A DNA stretch of 64,000 nt, from the NCBI GenBank assembly GCA_039583875.1, contig CM077160.1:113169314-113233313 (forward strand), in the 5' to 3' direction. A program made the position numbers and the translations under genes. The number at the start of each line of letters is the position of its first letter. The stretch's first letter is position 1. Under the pieces are notes generated by a model, which was given only the letters and a program-made list of their open reading frames with translations, did not search any database and had not been told where the DNA came from. The stretch is from Platanthera guangdongensis (taxonomy: Eukaryota; Streptophyta; Magnoliopsida; Asparagales; Orchidaceae). This document shows positions 55,301-64,000 of this stretch, one piece after another.

Positions 55301-57256
55301 TGTAACGCCATCAATATTACAAATATGATTAATGACATGTTTACGGAGTACAAAAAAAAATTTGAACATATGAAAAAACTGTTTCATAGAATTAAATAGA
55401 TAAATAGGTTATAGTAGAAGTAAATAAGCTTATATTATTAGTAAACTGAGGGAGAGAGGGCTGGATAAGATCTAGACCGATTCAAGACCAGTCCAAATGA
55501 GTCACGATGGGCGTGTCGCGTAAAGGGGAAGAGCGTGTCACGTAAGTGGAAGCGGTAGTCACAGTTAAGAGGAGAAAAATAGAACCCGAAACTTCATTTC
55601 TCTCTGTTACGCCCAACGGAACTCCAAGCCAGATGAAAGAAACCGCTCGACGCCACACCCTCCAAAAGCCCCGGATCTCCTCCGTTTTCCACGATTCTTC
55701 TTCCTATAGCAAGGTAATTTCTTTCTCTCAACTCCTCTTGAGTTTTGTGTGGATTGGAGACTCCATTTCCTAGTTTAAAAATCCTAAGTTATCCTAAAAC
55801 TTCTAATTTCTGCTAGTTCTCCTCTTGAGTTTCAGAGGAGATTTCATGCATGTTTTATGTTCTCCTTTAATTTCTTGTAAATAATCTGAAAATCCTAGAT
55901 GGGTAGATAATTATTTCACCCCTAATTGCAGTTACCTAGTTCATAGTATTATTTAGGAAGGAATAATCATGTATTATGATTAGGGCAAAACCCCCTTGCC
56001 TCCATGTTATGGCACCCAACAATAAGTACGGAATGGAGTCAAATTTTTATTTATGGTTGCTTCGTAGGCTCTTATAAACTTCCCTTCATTAATTAGTGCA
56101 AACTCATTATGTGTTACGTTATGACATCAAACCCTATCATGGATTCGTGGTCTATAATATATTTGGGTCAAGGGAAGCCAAGATCCTTAGGTTAACAGTT
56201 GATAATTACCGTATGATTAGCTAATAATGATAATTTATTTAGGTCATGACCTCACAATGTAAAGGAAGGGGAGATGAACAAAATAAAGAAAAAGGCAAAG
56301 GCAAATTTGTGGTGAGTTCTTATTTGATGTCTTTAAATTTCATTATTTTTCATGTTCTTATATTGATATATGATAACAATGTTGTATATGTAATTAAGTC
56401 AACATAACAAGAAGAATAAGAAAAATGGAAGATGATGTTGAAAAAAGAAAAATACTAAAAGAAAGAACAATGGACACCATTAATGACCCGAAATGGTAGG
56501 TGGGGAGAATAACCTCTGACATGTATATAATGAAATGTCATTCGTGTGAGTCAAGGGTACGAAATGAAATTTGGCAAGTTAAACGTGCGAGTCAAGGCTA
56601 TGTGTTGTCATACTAACGTGTGAGAAAAGGGCATGTAACATATACATGAAATGTTAATTAACCCTTTGTATTGTCCCTGATTACGGTAGCAATTAATAAT
56701 AGAAGAGAATTAAGAAAGGAAAATACACAAACACAAGATATGACACATATTAAGAATCATAGTTTTTTGGCTAATAAAAAATAATACTAAACAGGTCAAG
56801 GACAAGGTCGCTCCAATTACAATTAGTTCCCCTCGACAGGAGAAGAGGCGTCATCTCTGGGTGGAGGTTTCTACAGTAGTTTTTGAAGTTCTGGAAGCGC
56901 ACAGGGAGAGATGAAAGGACTCGGAGTGCCTCCATGATGACTTTCAGTTTTATTTTAAGTAGAGTTTATAAATGATATATGTTTGTACATATTGATGTTA
57001 GACTTTGAGTCAGTCGAGTCATATGTTGTACTTTTGGTAAGCCCCCTTTTGTATGTATATAGGGCTACATGTTGTCCTGTTGTAATATCTAATCAGAATA
57101 TTAATGAAATGAAATGATTTTATTTTGTCATTTCACTTTACTTTTTGTACTCTATCATACACTACTTCACTCTGAATGTTCTTACCTTGCTCTCTGATGT
57201 ACATAATGCAATGAATAAGTTAAATTGCAGCGGTGACCGTTAAGGAAGCCGTTACA
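55301..57256 (+). repeat. 5' LTR of gypsy K
   Basis: 1956 bp. The 5' third contains GTGTCACGTAA-type repeats (about 55510-55550). The short ORF at 55546 starts in U3-like sequence, is shared in altered frame by the other LTR and is not supported. Includes the two-exon microgene at 56246-56914. Confidence 0.94.
56246..56914 (+). CDS. LTR-borne two-exon microgene of gypsy K, 5' copy (61 aa)
   Basis: Exon 1 56246-56311 (MTSQCKGRGDEQNKEKGKGK then F-V), donor GTGAGT at 56312; intron 483 bp; acceptor CAG at 56792-56794; exon 2 56795-56914 in phase 0 (VKDKVAPITISSPRQEKRRH, then LWVEVSTVVFEVLEAHRER, TGA). The 3' LTR copy reads past this TGA (TAC there), so this copy may be truncated by one substitution. 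Similar layout and the R-x-L-x-x-E...E...HRxR residues link it to 248-979. Not a known LTR component to me; the protein could be a small basic-helical factor, but function is unknown. Confidence 0.55.
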
Positions 57257-57265
57257 ACAATTAAT

Positions 57266-57277
57266 TGGTATCAAAGG
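57266..57277 (+). other. Primer-binding site of gypsy K
   Basis: TGGTATCAAAGG, nine bases after the LTR end, matches the initiator Met tRNA complement at 10 of 12 positions, usual for chromoviruses. Confidence 0.85.
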
Positions 57278-57409
57278 TAGGTTTGAATCTTTGGGGTGAT
57301 ATGAGTACTCTAAGACAAAAAGGAACATGACAAATAGAACCAAATTATAACACCTTAAACTAACAAGGCGATATGACAAAGGAAAGAACTAGCAAGAGAA
57401 CAAGGCGAT

Positions 57410-58550
57410 ATGACAGAAGAAAGTTATAGCTCGGGAAGGTCAAATCCTCCTTTAGCGGAAATTATGCAAGCTTTGGCGGAAGCTATTCGTATGGGCAATA
57501 CAACACCACTACAAGCTCATGCAGTCGATGATATGCAGTTAAAGCAATTTTTAGATATAAGACCTCCAATCTTTCACGGTAGTTTGACACAGATGGAGAC
57601 AGAAGACTGGATTAAGAAGATTGAATTAATCTTTAAAGCAATGAGGTGTCCAGATGATCGAAAAATTGATTTAGTTACTTTTCTACTGGAAGGAGAGGCT
57701 AGTAGGTGGTGAGACAATTTGTTACAAGAAAATTTTATTGGACGTATGAATGTTGATATTCCTTGAAATGACTTTCTGAAAGAATTCATCGATTGGTTTG
57801 TACCGTCATCCGAGAAATGAATCCTTAGGGAGAAGTTCCTTCGTTCGATGCAGGGAAATCGATCAGTGGTGCATTATGAAATTGAGTTTACTCAGTTGGC
57901 ATATTATGCAAGTAACATGGTCCCAAATGAACGAGAACGTTGTTTTCGTTCTCAGTTAGGCCTATGGGAACTCGGGAAGACGTTCAGGTACATCTGATTT
58001 CCCAGAGAATCAAAAACTATAATGAGTTGGTGGAGACAACAAAACTAATTGAAAGAGATGCGGAGAGCTCACAGAGGATAAGTGAAGTCCTGCAAAAGAG
58101 GTTGCCGGAAGAGCAGAGTGAGACATTCTCGAGAAAAAGTGGAGGCTCGAAATGGAGGAAGTATAAAAGTGTCCCTCAAATGCCAGCTCCCGCAGCAAGT
58201 GGTACTACTAGCTTCCGTTATCTCGTGTGTAAAATGTGGAAAAGCTCATCCAGGAGAGTGTCTGAAAGGATCTGGTGTATGCTTTAAATGTCGCTGACCT
58301 GGGCACCTTAAGCATGAATGCCCCTTGTGGAAAACAGAAGCTTGGAAGAACTCAAAAGGGAGTTCAAGTCAAACATCAACCCTACATTCTCTTGATGCTC
58401 CAACTGTAAACGATAAAGGAAAAGACGTTGAATCAATAGCGTCAAGATCAGGAATGCAATCCAGGGAGGAAAGATAGATTCAGCCACGAGTCTTCAACCT
58501 AAACCAACATGAGGCAAAAGCACATGATATTGTGATAACAGGTATGATTT
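57410..58550 (+). pseudogene. Gypsy K gag
   Basis: Starts MTEESYSSGRSNPPLAEIM; FLDIRPPIFHGSLTQMETED, WIKKIELIFKAMRCPDD and VTFLLEGEASRW are classic Tekay/Del gag. A TGA then replaces the second Trp (57710), with more TGA codons at 57764 and 57818. Later frames show VVHYEIEFTQLAYYASNMVP and, near 58220-58312, CVKCGKAHPGECLKGSGVCF followed by GHLKHECP, the paired zinc-finger region. The protease start RVFNLNQHEAKAHDIVITG is seen and then the sequence jumps at about 58560. Confidence 0.85.
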
Positions 58551-58564
58551 CAAAATGTGTCACA

Positions 58565-60480
58565 CCTTGAATGACCACCTTGAAAGACCATGTTTTGTAT
58601 ATAAAATTTTCAAAATGTGAATTTTGGTTAAAAGAAGATTCTTTCTTAGGTCATGTTATTATGGAAAATGGATTGTCAGTGGATCCGAAAAAAATCGAAG
58701 CAATTCTAAATTGTCCAAGACCAGCTACTGTAACAGACATGGGAAGTTTACTTGGGCTAGCAGGTTATTATAGGAAGTTTGTACAAAATTTTTCAAAGAT
58801 TGATCTACCGCTTACCAAGTTAATCCGAAATAATATTACATTTTCTTGGTCTGAGGAATGTCAAAGTGTCTTTGATGAATTAAGGAAAAGGTTAACAACA
58901 ACACCGGTGAAAGTAATGTCATATGGTACTGAAGGATTTCAAATTTTTAGTGACGCGTTTCTAAAAGATCTTGGATGTGTCCTAATGTAAAATGGAAAGG
59001 TGATAGTTTATGCTTCAAGACAATTGATCCTGAACGCAATTGTCCTACTCATGACCTAGAGTTAGTGGCGATTGTATTTGCTTTAAAAATTTTCCCACAC
59101 TATTTATATGAAGTTTAGTGTGAAATATTTATGGATCACAAGAACTTAAAGTCTATCTTCTCCCAGAAAGAAATAAACCTTAAACAAAGATGATGTTATA
59201 ATTTATTAAAGATTATGATCTAGACATCAAATATCATCCGGATAAAGCTAACATAGTAGCGGATGCCCTAAGCAGAAAGAGTGTCGCAGCCATGACAGTG
59301 CAATTGACTGAACAAAAAACATTAATTAGATAATCGCAAAGGCTAGAAATTTTTACTTTCATCTTCTCAGTCCAGACTCAAGGTCAACTTTATCAAATGA
59401 TGATGGAGCATCCAATCAAAGAAAGAGTAAGGAAAGCAATGAATAAAGATCCTTTGTTTATTAAATTCCTTGAAAAGGTCAGAAATGGTCAATCAACAGC
59501 CTTCGTGGAAGATAACGGGTTGTTATTTATGGACAAAAGATTATATAGTACAAATGATAATGCACTTAACCGATCAATATATTAATATTGTGGTGAAATA
59601 TCATGGGATTCCACGATCTACCATCTCGGACAGAGATAGAAGTTTTACACCAGATACGTGGAGATTGGGATTCCACGATCCACGATCTACCATCTCGGAC
59701 AGAGATAGACGTTATTATATAGTACTACTTTTCACCATCAGATCGATGGTCAATCAAAGCGAACTATTCAAATATTAGAAGAACTCTTGAGGATAGTCGT
59801 TTTAGATCTTAAGGGATCATGGGAGAAATGTTTATCCTTGGTAGAGTTTTCGTATAATAACAGGTATCAGTCCAGCATACAAATGGCCTCGTTTGAAGCT
59901 TTGTATGGGCGAAGGTGTCGAACTCCTTTAAGTTGGGCTGAAGATGATGAACAAAAGTTATTTGAAAAGAAGAAAGTACATAAAATGTATAATACAATAG
60001 AACCTGTTCGAGAAAGATTGAAAATAGCTCAAGATAGACAATAAAAGTATTATAACACCAGACACAGAAGAATAGATTTCAATGTGGGTGACATGGTATG
60101 TCTTAAGATAAAACCTTTTAAAGATATTTCATAACTCCAGAGAATTGGAAAACTTAGTCCAAGGTGTGTAGGACCATTTCCGATCACTAAAACGATTGTA
60201 GAGGTAGTCTATCGCTTGGCATTTTTTGATGCTCTTTAGAACCTTCATGATGTATTTCACGTGTTTTCCTTGAGGAAATATGTAGCAGATCCAGAAACGA
60301 TAGTCTCTTTTGAATTGATTTGAATTGAATATGACTTTTCAAGCCCAACTGAGCTATACAGATAGTGGATTGGAAGAATAAACAACTCTGAAACAGAGAA
60401 GTTGGATTCGCCAAAGTTTGGTGGAAAAAACAGAGTTTACATGAAGCTACTTGGGAAAAAGAATAAGTAATGTGAAACCT
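58565..60480 (+). pseudogene. Gypsy K pol: RT end, RNase H, integrase and chromodomain-like tail
   Basis: Picks up late in RT ([39 protein letters not shown]), then [18 protein letters not shown] and RNase H ([38 protein letters not shown] at 59229-59282). The catalytic YVDD part of RT and all of protease are deleted. Integrase fragments: KYHGIPRSTISDRDRSF, repeated because of a 36-bp duplication (59605-59641 and 59675-59710), FSYNNRYQSSIQMASFEALY, GRRCRTPLSW, and CVGPFPITKTIVEVVYRLA. The tail VWWKKQSLHEATWEKE (about 60418-60465) resembles the chromodomain end of Tekay. Confidence 0.85.
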
Positions 60481-60553
60481 TTTCCCCTTTCTGTTTGAGT
60501 TAGATACAGAGTGAAGAATTCCGCGGACAAAAATCCAATAAGGAGGGGAAAAT

Positions 60554-62712
60554 TATGACGTCGTCAATATTACAGCTATGATTAATGACATATTTACGAA
60601 GCACAAAAAAATTTCTACGTATGAAAATTATGTTTCATAAAATTAAATAATAAATAGGTTATAGTAGAAGTAAATAAGCTTATAATATTAGTAAAATAAG
60701 GGGGAGAGGGCTCGATAAGGTCTAGAACGATCCAAGAACGATGCAAATGAGTCGTGATGGGCGTGTCGCGTAAAGAGGAAGCGTGTGTCACGTAAAGCGA
60801 AAGCGTGTGTCACGTAAGGGGAAGTTGTAGTCTCGGTTAAGAGGAAAAAAATAGAACCCACAACTTCATTTCTCCCTGTTACGCCCGACGAAACTCCAAG
60901 CCAGGCGGAAGAAACCGCTCGACGTCGCACCCTTCAGAAGCCCTGAATCTCCTCTGTTTTCCACGATTCTTCTTCTCATAGCAATGTAATCCCTTCCTCT
61001 CAACTCCTCTTGAGGTTTGTGTGGATTGGAGACTCTATTTCCTAGTTTCAAAAACCATAAGTTATCCTAAAACTTCTAATTTTTGCTAGTTCTTCTCCTC
61101 TTGAGTTTCAGAGGAGATTTCATGCATGTTTTATATTCTCCTTTAATTTCTTGTAAAGAAATTAAAAACCTCAGATGGGCAAATGATTATTTAACCTCTA
61201 ATTGCAGTTACCTAGTTCATCTAAAGTATTATTTAGGAAGGAATAAACATGTATTATGAAATTACGGCAAAACCTCATTGCCTCCATGTTAGGGCAGCCA
61301 ACCATAAGTACGGAATGGAGTCAAATTCTTTTTAAGGGTTGCTTCATAAGCTCTTATAAACTTCCCTTGATTAATTAGTGCAAACTCCTTATGTATTACG
61401 TTATGACATCAAACTCTATCAAGGATTCGTGGTGTATAATATTATTTGGGTCAAGCGTAGCAATATATGATTAAGGAATAACAGTTTTTAGAATGGATCC
61501 TTAAGGGGGAAGTTGTTCCAAGTCCATCAATACCATTATGACGTAACATTAGCGCACGATCCATACAACTAGTTGTACGGGTAGTCATAGTAAGCCAAGA
61601 TCCTTAGGTTAACACTTGATATAATTATCGTATGATTAGCTAATAATAGTAATTTATTTAGGTCATGATCTCACGAGGAAAAGGAAGGGGAGATGAACAA
61701 AATAAAGAAAAAAGGCAAAGGCAAAATTGTGGTGAGTTCTTATTTGATGTCTTTAAATTTCATTATTTTTCATAATCTTATGCTGATATATGATAACAAT
61801 GTTGTATATGTAATCAAGTCAACATAACAAGAAGAATAAGAAAAATGGAAGATAATGTTGAATAAAGAAAAAGACTAAAAGAAAGAACAATGGACACCAT
61901 TAAGGGTTGACCCGAATGGGAGGTGGGGAGAATAACCTCTGACATGTATATAATGAAATGTCATTCGTGCGAGTCAAGGGTACGAAATGATATTTGGCAA
62001 GCTAAACGTGCGAGTCAAGGGTATGTGTTGTCATACTAATGTGCGAGTCAAGGGTATGTGTTGTCATACTAACGTGCGAGACAAGGACATGTAACATATG
62101 CATGAAATGTTAATTAACCCTTCGTATTGTCCCTGATTACGGAAGCAATTAATAATAGAAGAGAATTAAGAAAGGAAAATACACATAAACACAAGATATG
62201 ACACATATTAAGAATCATAGTATTTTGGCTAATAAAAAATAATACTAAATAGGTCAAGGACAAGGTCGCTCCAATTACAATTAGTTTCCCTCGACAGGAG
62301 AAGAGGTATCGTCTCTGGGAGGAGGTTTCGACCGTAGTATTTAAAGTCCTGGACACGCACAGGGAGAGATACAAAGACTCAGAGTACCCCGTGATGACTT
62401 TCAGTTTTATTTTAAGTTGAGTCTATAAATGATGTATGTTTGTACATATTAATGTTAGACTTTGAGTCAGTCGAGTCATATGTTGTACTTTTAGTAAGCC
62501 CCCTTTTGTTGTATATAGGGCTACCTATTGTCCTGTTGTAATATCTTATCAGAATATTAATGAAATAAAATGATTTTATTTTGTTATTTCACTTTACTTT
62601 TTATACTCTATCATACACTGCTTCACTCTGGATGTTCTTACCTTGCTCTCTAATGTATATAATGCAATGAATAAGTTAAATTGTAATGGTAGCCGTTAAG
62701 GGGGCCGTTACA
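60554..62712 (+). repeat. 3' LTR of gypsy K
   Basis: 2159 bp, first bases decayed to TATGACG (TGTAACG in the 5' LTR). Longer than its partner by about 170 bp near 61465-61595 and by one extra 34-bp GTGCGAGTCAAGGGTATGTG unit near 62007-62075. Ends GGGGCCGTTACA before CCATA. Confidence 0.94.
61665..62420 (+). pseudogene. LTR-borne two-exon microgene of gypsy K, 3' copy (frameshifted)
   Basis: Exon 1 61665-61731 has one extra A in the run GAAAAAAGG compared with the 5' copy, which shifts the frame before the donor GTGAGT (61732). Exon 2 (62253-62420) keeps the frame of the 5' copy through VSTVVFKVLDTHRERYKDSE and extends 17 codons further (YPVMTFSFILS) to TGA. So the original exon 2 was probably the longer one. 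Confidence 0.5.
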
Positions 62713-62816
62713 CCATAAAAAATAGAAAAACACGTGTCATTGAAACTAGGACCTTTAACTATTTGGATTGCTTCAGATATGATCTGAAAGTTATGTAGGA
62801 CTCTGCAAAAGATTAA

Positions 62817-63026
62817 GGTTGCGCTTGGCGCGGCTTATCGCGAGCTTATTTGATCCGGTGAGGTTGGACAAAAATGTCATTGTCATAGAATGTATGTTTG
62901 GTATGACAAATGTTACTACCTTTATCAAAAAAAAAGTTTGGGGCATAAGATTTTGATATGACAATGACGTTTTTGTCCGACCTTACTAGAGCAAATAAGT
63001 CGTGATAAGTCACGCCAAACGCAACC
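62817..63026. mobile_element. Tourist-like MITE, 210 bp
   Basis: Long inverted ends: GGTTGCGCTTGGCGCGGCTT at the left; the right end reverse-complemented reads GGTTGCGTTTGGCGTGACTT; pairing extends some 70 bp (GGTTGGACAAAAATGTCATT with GGTCGGACAAAAACGTCATT). TAA flanks both sides (62814-62816, 63027-63029), as for PIF/Harbinger MITEs. It lies 100 bp right of gypsy K. Confidence 0.88.
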
Positions 63027-63029
63027 TAA

Positions 63030-63352
63030 GAGATTTGTCAATGATAAGGACATTTAAAAGATACCGACAAATGGAGTTTATGCCTAGAATTTGGAAAACC
63101 CTAACTCTGCTTGACTAGACAAATTCAAAATCGTACTTAAAACCAATAACTAAAAAAGTAGACAAGGAAGAAATGTGAGATCACCAAAATGAGGAAACCT
63201 GAATCTACCACATGTACAACGAAAGGACTGTTACACCAAATCCAAAGCTTAACTTCATATTACATTTAAAGCCATAAAGAAATAGTTACTTAAACCGTGC
63301 ATGTCCTCTATATCGGAAGTCAATTGTGAGTGGGACCAATCTAAGGTGAGGT
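63030..63352. other. AT-rich flank, no gene seen
   Basis: No TE signature or convincing exon on either strand; looks like intron or intergenic DNA of the low-copy region. Confidence 0.4.
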
Positions 63353-63355
63353 TAA

Positions 63356-63575
63356 GGCACCATTTGGCGGCGGTACTAATCGTGAACGCGGTGGTTATGA
63401 ACCTTCATTCGCGAATGCTCAACCTCACCTAAAGAACTTCATTCACTTTTATGTTAAAAATTAGTTTTATTTTCTCCGTAGCAGTCATTTTCAATGTCAT
63501 GCCAAACATACATTCTATGATGGGGGCGTTTTTGGCTAAACTGGCCGGAACTAAAACGCCCCACCAAACGGATCC
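63356..63575. mobile_element. Second Tourist-like MITE, 220 bp
   Basis: Left end GGCACCATTTGGCGG, right end reverse-complemented GGATCCGTTTGGTGG; TAA flanks both sides (63353-63355, 63576-63578). Its interior holds the reverse complement of TCATAGAATGTATGTTTGG, which is also inside the MITE at 62817-63026. Confidence 0.75.
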
Positions 63576-63578
63576 TAA

Positions 63579-64000
63579 AGCTACCGAAAGTGATAGCAGT
63601 AAGCCTCTTCAAGAAGAATCAGCGATAGATCGAGGCTCAAGCGATGGAACGGTAAGAGACTTGGGAAGGGAATCACATGAGCACTGATGTGTGGGAGGAA
63701 TGATGATCTTGTATAATTATGGAAGCGGGTGGGAGCGATAATAATTGTTTGATTTAGAGGACTTGACAATTTTCACTGCGGGAAAGGGAGTTGGCGGTAG
63801 CGACTATGGAAGGCCAAATATTTGTACCGATGTCACCTTTTGCAAATACTATGTGATGTCGGGTTGGAGAGGCTACATGAGTGATTCAACGAGATCAACA
63901 ACACATAATTGAATCGAGGTGTGTCCTAGAGCATGTCGTGTATGGTTGAACTAATATTGAGTGATTACATGCTCCCCGATTATTGAACTTGGACTCAGTT
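63579..64000 (+). other. Right edge, possible but unproven exon at 63579-63651
   Basis: An open stretch reading ATESDSSKPLQEESAIDRGS on the plus strand ends near a donor-like ACGGTAAGAG (63650-63659). It is disordered in composition and no family is recognised; it directly abuts a MITE, so it may be chance. The remainder to 64000 shows nothing recognisable. Confidence 0.2.

Larger units (their letters stand above)
55301..62712 (+). mobile_element. Gypsy K: Tekay/Del-like chromovirus with microgene-bearing LTRs
   Basis: LTRs 55301-57256 and 60554-62712; ends TGTAACG...CGTTACA; target duplication CCATA at 55296-55300 and 62713-62717. PBS TGGTATCAAAGG at 57266-57277, polypurine tract AAGGAGGGGAAAA at 60540-60552. 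The interior (3.3 kb) has gag with double zinc-finger region, RT end, RNase H, integrase and a chromodomain-like tail, but no protease and no RT catalytic core. Both LTRs hold a two-exon small ORF. It lies near the MRS2 exon, in the plus direction. Confidence 0.95.

Noticed and set aside
63451..63687. 78-codon plus-strand ORF starting MLKISFIFSVAVIFNVM
   Set aside because: Its first half lies in a MITE with clear ends and TAA duplication; only the second half could be exonic and is listed as doubtful.

Overview
This is nuclear DNA of a large-genome flowering plant. It holds layered LTR retrotransposons of Ty1/copia and Ty3/gypsy type, plant MITEs (hAT-like and Tourist-like), an Au-type SINE, and one exon of a conserved plant gene. 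There is no bacterial or organellar signature, no CRISPR, no rRNA or tRNA gene. I cannot name the species from the sequence.

Layout. (1) 1-2374: a two-exon small ORF (248-979), then repeat-rich sequence that looks like an LTR plus leader of an unresolved gypsy/LARD element. (2) 2375-19910: copia G (minus) is split by copia F (minus, SIRE-like, 3115-19559, target duplication AGATA). F is itself invaded by copia E (plus, 6074-10967, TATAT), by a foldback MITE (about 14707-15578) and by a 1 kb solo LTR (17246-18249, TCACT). (3) 19911-26442: two chromovirus relics that kept gag and the 3' end of pol but lost the enzymes in between, with a SINE (21871-22060) and unresolved repeats among them. (4) 26673-41687: a putative long LTR element H encloses copia A (plus, 29281-40624, CTTAC). 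A carries a 633-bp hAT-like MITE (31201-31833) and copia B (minus, 32937-38330, AAAAC). (5) 42300-53187: a gypsy gag fragment is split by copia D (plus, 42799-53100), which is split by copia C (minus, 45140-50484, CTATT). (6) 53188-64000: a lower-copy gene region. One exon (minus, 54050-54171) is clearly from an MRS2/CorA-type magnesium transporter. To its right lie chromovirus K (55301-62712, CCATA) and two Tourist-like MITEs.

How the parts fit. Element boundaries rest on matching LTR pairs, TG...CA ends, primer-binding sites and 5-bp target duplications read directly from the sequence. Insertion order follows from nesting: G before F before E and the solo LTR; A before B; D before C. All retrotransposon ORFs are broken. 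Many of the stops are TGA where the family normally has Trp, as expected from decay of methylated cytosines. The only conserved cellular gene seen is the MRS2-type transporter. Its next downstream exon is not recognisable in the window, so the TE nest may lie in one of its introns or just beyond a truncated gene.

The most unusual items are a family of two-exon, 61-residue-class microgenes, two copies of which sit inside the LTRs of gypsy K and a diverged relative at the left edge; a hAT-like MITE carrying a 98-bp copy of copia coding sequence whose best match is the host element itself, about 660 bp downstream; and clusters of a CTATCG...CGATAG palindrome throughout element F.
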